From Bacteroidota bacterium (GTDB lineage Bacteria; Bacteroidota; Ignavibacteria; UBA10030; UBA8401), in NCBI GenBank assembly GCA_041658205.1, contig JBBAAO010000003.1:310001-374000 (forward strand): a stretch of 64,000 nt of DNA, given 5' to 3'. Positions 61,305 to 64,000 of this stretch are shown here, one piece after another. The translations under genes and the position numbers were made by a program. The notes beneath the pieces are model-generated. The model had not been told where the DNA came from, did not search any database, and saw only the letters and a program-made list of their open reading frames with translations. Every line of letters begins with the position of its first letter. Position 1 is the stretch's first letter.

Positions 61305-62207
61305 ATGATTCATCCGGCAGAAAAAGGAATACGTTCCGCAATCATCGGCATTATTGTTAATGCCGCACTGGCATTGATTAAAGGAATCGCCGGCTTCTTC
61401 GGCAATTCATATGCATTAATTGCCGATGCAATCGAGTCTGCTTCGGATGTTGTTAGCTCTTTGATTGTTGTGAGTGGACTTCGGATTGCTTTAAAACCGA
61501 GGGATAAGAACCATCCGTACGGTCATGGTAAAGCAGAACCGATTGCCGCAATGGTCGTTGCCCTCTCATTGTTTGCTGCGGCTGTCACCATCATTACCCA
61601 AAGCATTCACGAAATCATTACTCCTCATCATGCTCCCGCTTCTTTTACACTGATTGTTTTGATTGTAGTTGTTATTACAAAAGAATCATTGTTTCGTTTT
61701 GTTTTTCGTGTAGCGGAAGATGTGCAAAGCACCGTTGTAAAAACCGATGCGTGGCATCATCGTAGTGATGCGATTACTTCTATGGCTGCATTTATCGGTA
61801 TCTCTATTGCATTACTCGGCGGCGAAGGATTTGAGAGTGCCGACGATTGGGCTGCATTATTTGCTTCGGCCATTATTATGTTCAACGCACACGCACTTTT
61901 TCGTCCGGCACTGGATGAAGTAATGGATGCTGCTCCACCGCCGCAAATTGAAGAACAGGTGCGAGCAACAGCTCGGTCAGTCGCTGGCGTTATTAAACTT
62001 GAAAAATGTTATGTGCGAAAAATGGGGTTGGACTACTTCGTTGACCTGCATGTTGTTGTGGACGGCAGTCTAACAGTCCGCGAAGGACATTTGATTGGAC
62101 ATAATGTTAAAGATGCCGTTTGCACTACAAATTCCCGCATTGTGGATATGATGATCCATATCGAACCGGAATCGTTTCTGAATGTTCCTGTTCGCAGATC
62201 GAATTGA
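61305..62207 (+). CDS. Cation diffusion facilitator metal transporter
   Basis: This 300-residue CDF protein exports Zn, Co, Fe or Mn by H+ exchange. Six helices are in the first 210 residues, with metal sites in ADAIESASDVV and AWHHRSDAITS and the loop YGHGKAEPIAAM between them. A C-terminal cytoplasmic domain (about 215-300) is of the usual kind. Metal specificity is not clear from sequence. The ATG has no SD, and TATCTTCT ends 6 nt before it. Followed by a sensor gene after 66 bp. Confidence 0.9.
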   Translation: MIHPAEKGIRSAIIGIIVNAALALIKGIAGFFGNSYALIADAIESASDVVSSLIVVSGLRIALKPRDKNHPYGHGKAEPIAAMVVALSLFAAAVTIITQSIHEIITPHHAPASFTLIVLIVVVITKESLFRFVFRVAEDVQSTVVKTDAWHHRSDAITSMAAFIGISIALLGGEGFESADDWAALFASAIIMFNAHALFRPALDEVMDAAPPPQIEEQVRATARSVAGVIKLEKCYVRKMGLDYFVDLHVVVDGSLTVREGHLIGHNVKDAVCTTNSRIVDMMIHIEPESFLNVPVRRSN

Positions 62208-62273
62208 ATATCATTTGGTAAAGAGGTAATTTATATTGTTCGAATTCATCTTATCATCGTGGGGAAATGATAT

Positions 62274-63569
62274 ATGAGCTGGCAGTTTTCTCTGTTTGGA
62301 AACATTTTTCTCGGCGCCACTTTTTTGGCTGCCGTTGTCACCTATAAAGCGTGGCGGCGTTCTTTTCCGGGAGATTCTTTTTTCGTTTTTTTCATGGCAT
62401 CCGCAACCGTCTGGGCGTTTACCAGCGCATTGGAGTGGTATGTTACACTGTCGAATGAAAAAGCATTCTGGTCACAGATCAGTTATTTAGGCATCGTCAA
62501 TGTCGCTCCGGCATGGTTCTCCTTTTCTCTTGCGTACTGCGGTTATGCAACAATTCTCACGAAAAGAAATGTGATACTGTTTTGGATTATTCCTGTTGTA
62601 ACGCTCCTTCTTGCATTAAGTAATTCCTTTCACGGGTTAAATTGGCCTGCCTATCGTCTTGTAGAACATCCACTGGGGAACTACATGTTCTATGAGCATG
62701 GTCCCTCTTTTTGGGTGTTGACGATCTATTCATACATCTTGAACCTTTTGTTCAGCATTATTTTATTGCGCCAAGCAAAAAAAATGTTTCGCGCATATCA
62801 AATGCAATCGTTTATCCTGTTCGTCAGCGTAATGATTCCTTGGATCGGTAATGCACTCTATAACACCCGCGTTGTTACGGTAATCGACCTGACACCGATC
62901 GCCTTCACCATCACCGGAACATTAATGTTGTGGAATATGAAACAGTATCGGCTTTTTGATATTGCTCCCATTGCCCGGGAAACATTGTTCACCAATATTC
63001 GGGAACTTGTCGTTGTGCTGGATTCGCAGAACCGAATTATTGATATGAATCCGTTCGCGTTGAATTATTTCAACATAGCGCGCGCGCCGGTAGGGAACAA
63101 TTTCACTGAAGTATTTTCTCAATGGAAAGAATTCAGTGCATTCTTGCGAGCTGATAATATTGCAGAATTGGAATTGAAGTACGATCACCAAGGAACAACG
63201 GAATGGTTTTTGGTGACACGTACTCCCATTGTTGGCTCCCATTCCTCTTCAACCGGCACATTGATTATCTGCCGCGATATTACGCAACGCAAACGGACCG
63301 AACATGATCGCGAACACCTTATTGATGAATTGCAGGAAGCACTGGCAAACGTGAAAACTCTTGGAGGATTGCTCCCCATCTGCGCCAACTGCAAAAAAAT
63401 ACGGGATGACGAAGGATACTGGAACCAGGTGGAACAGTATATTGGAAAACATACCGATGCAAAATTCACCCATGGAATTTGTCCCGAGTGCGGGAAAAAA
63501 GCCCTGGACGAATATTACCGGACAAAAGATATACCGGGACATTCATCCGGTTATCGAAAAATTCAGTAA
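62274..63569 (+). CDS. 7TM-PAS sensor protein with C-terminal Cys-rich module
   Basis: This 431-residue protein has seven membrane helices (about 1-225) similar to the N-terminal region of several histidine kinases, then a PAS domain (about 240-350, VVVLDSQNRIIDMNPFALNYF, then CRDITQRKRTEHD). It ends with a short Cys-rich module LPICANCKKIRDDEGYWNQV to GICPECGKKALDEYY, which has two CxxC pairs. It lacks a kinase, GGDEF or HTH domain, so its output is unclear. This tail is found behind PAS and receiver domains in many proteins and may bind metal. Confidence 0.85.
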   Translation: MSWQFSLFGNIFLGATFLAAVVTYKAWRRSFPGDSFFVFFMASATVWAFTSALEWYVTLSNEKAFWSQISYLGIVNVAPAWFSFSLAYCGYATILTKRNVILFWIIPVVTLLLALSNSFHGLNWPAYRLVEHPLGNYMFYEHGPSFWVLTIYSYILNLLFSIILLRQAKKMFRAYQMQSFILFVSVMIPWIGNALYNTRVVTVIDLTPIAFTITGTLMLWNMKQYRLFDIAPIARETLFTNIRELVVVLDSQNRIIDMNPFALNYFNIARAPVGNNFTEVFSQWKEFSAFLRADNIAELELKYDHQGTTEWFLVTRTPIVGSHSSSTGTLIICRDITQRKRTEHDREHLIDELQEALANVKTLGGLLPICANCKKIRDDEGYWNQVEQYIGKHTDAKFTHGICPECGKKALDEYYRTKDIPGHSSGYRKIQ

Positions 63570-63631
63570 CTTGTTTTTCATAAAGAGTAGATATAACTTA
63601 TCATCAGTGCAATTGCAAAAATAAACTTAGA

Positions 63632-63934
63632 ATGACATCGACAAAAAAACTTCTTCTTCTCTCCATTGCATTCTTCGGATTCTTTGTACCGAATGGAATG
63701 TTTTTCTATTATGTCTTCGTTCAATTCACATCGATATCCGATGTGCTCAGCAATCTGCTGGCGCTTGGCTTTATTCTTGACGCATTCATGGCAACCGCAT
63801 TACTGGCATGGTGGTTCGCAAAAAATCCACTCGGCAAGCATTCGTGGAAATTATTTGTCATGCTGAGTCTATTAGGTGGATTAGGGTTTTCTCTACCGTT
63901 CTTTTACTTCCTGAACATGCACTCTGTTTCGTGA
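63632..63934 (+). CDS. DUF2834-like small membrane protein
   Basis: This 100-residue protein has three hydrophobic helices (about 8-28, 40-60, 75-95). The helix order and length match DUF2834 membrane proteins of unknown function. Conserved aromatic FFVPNGMFFYYVF is in the first loop. No SD is evident (CTTAGA before the ATG). It lies 62 bp after the sensor gene. Function unknown. Confidence 0.75.
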   Translation: MTSTKKLLLLSIAFFGFFVPNGMFFYYVFVQFTSISDVLSNLLALGFILDAFMATALLAWWFAKNPLGKHSWKLFVMLSLLGGLGFSLPFFYFLNMHSVS

Positions 63935-63957
63935 TCGATTTATTTTCCCTACCTTGC
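63926..63957 (+). promoter_or_regulatory. Candidate promoter for a gene beyond the window
   Basis: TTTC (63926-63929), 20 bp, TACCTTGC (63950-63957): TAnnTT part and 20-bp spacing match other sites in the window, the rest does not. Confidence 0.3.
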
Positions 63958-64000
63958 ATACAGGTGTTTCCTTTCGTAGTTTTAACAAACAACCACGTGC

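Noticed and set aside
1..64000. tRNA or rRNA genes
   Set aside because: Intergenic regions were read for a tRNA T-arm (GGTTCRAATCC) and acceptor pairing, and for rRNA-like sequence; none was seen. A covariance-model scan would settle it.

Overview
The window looks like chromosomal DNA of a free-living, facultative or anaerobic member of the Bacteroidota/Ignavibacteriota side of the FCB group. This is an inference from four things. Two secreted proteins carry C-terminal type IX secretion (T9SS) sorting domains of the NPFNP type. Carboxypeptidase-regulatory/TonB-receptor, DUF5916, lamin-tail and two-component propeller families are present. Several promoter-like sites have the form (T/C)TTG-20 bp-TAnnTTT(G/C), close to the Bacteroidota sigma consensus. 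The order yicC-gmk-rpoZ-coaBC is a standard bacterial core block. No rRNA, tRNA, CRISPR array, prophage or intact insertion sequence was seen.

Layout. 1-17.1 kb: a truncated S41 protease, a T9SS-sorted protein, ferritin, an aquaporin-like channel, a small membrane-anchored protein, a long AT-rich gap, a lipoprotein with an Asp/His-rich tandem repeat, an 1103-residue lamin-tail protein, a GlnD-type uridylyltransferase, murI with an overlapping small lipoprotein gene, a DUF5916 outer-membrane protein and a DUF1761 membrane protein. 17.5-23.6 kb: a LytS/LytR-type pair, then a propeller histidine kinase overlapping an outer-membrane protein gene. 23.6-32.5 kb: ccmF, an HD hydrolase, a promoter-led operon (outer-membrane protein, ABC ATPase, two FtsX/MacB-like permeases, LolA-like protein) and a DnaQ-type exonuclease. 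32.5-33.3 kb: a gene-free block of degenerate repeats.

33.3-41.9 kb is the anaerobic energy region. It holds pyruvate:ferredoxin oxidoreductase (nifJ), a dihydroorotate-dehydrogenase-like enzyme and an Rrf2 regulator, then a NapH/CcoG-like membrane ferredoxin with nrfH and nrfA for ammonifying nitrite reduction. CcmF (cytochrome c maturation) fits the nine c-type haems encoded by nrfHA. 42.3-50.5 kb: an AraC-type regulator, a T9SS-sorted GH5 glycoside hydrolase, a TonB-dependent receptor, small DUF proteins and a beta-CASP metallo-beta-lactamase RNase.

50.8-56.8 kb is the core block yicC-[hicB-hicA]-gmk-rpoZ-coaBC-udg-dnaB. The HicBA toxin-antitoxin pair is inserted between yicC and gmk with 4-bp ATGA overlaps, so an essential gene is translated directly behind a toxin gene. 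56.8-58.7 kb: a dispersed repeat, a DUF1460 amidase-like protein, and a second toxin-antitoxin-like pair (DUF433/DUF5615) with its own consensus promoter and a possible gene-tail remnant behind it. 58.7-64 kb: a TPR protein, a membrane-bound PP2C/SpoIIE phosphatase, a CDF metal transporter, a 7TM-PAS sensor with a Cys-rich tail and a DUF2834-like membrane protein.

The most notable observations are the toxin-antitoxin module embedded in the guanylate kinase operon, the constant 20-bp spacer promoter architecture, the possible gene-tail remnant beside the DUF433/DUF5615 pair, and the structured repeats at 32.5-33.0 kb and 56.8 kb.
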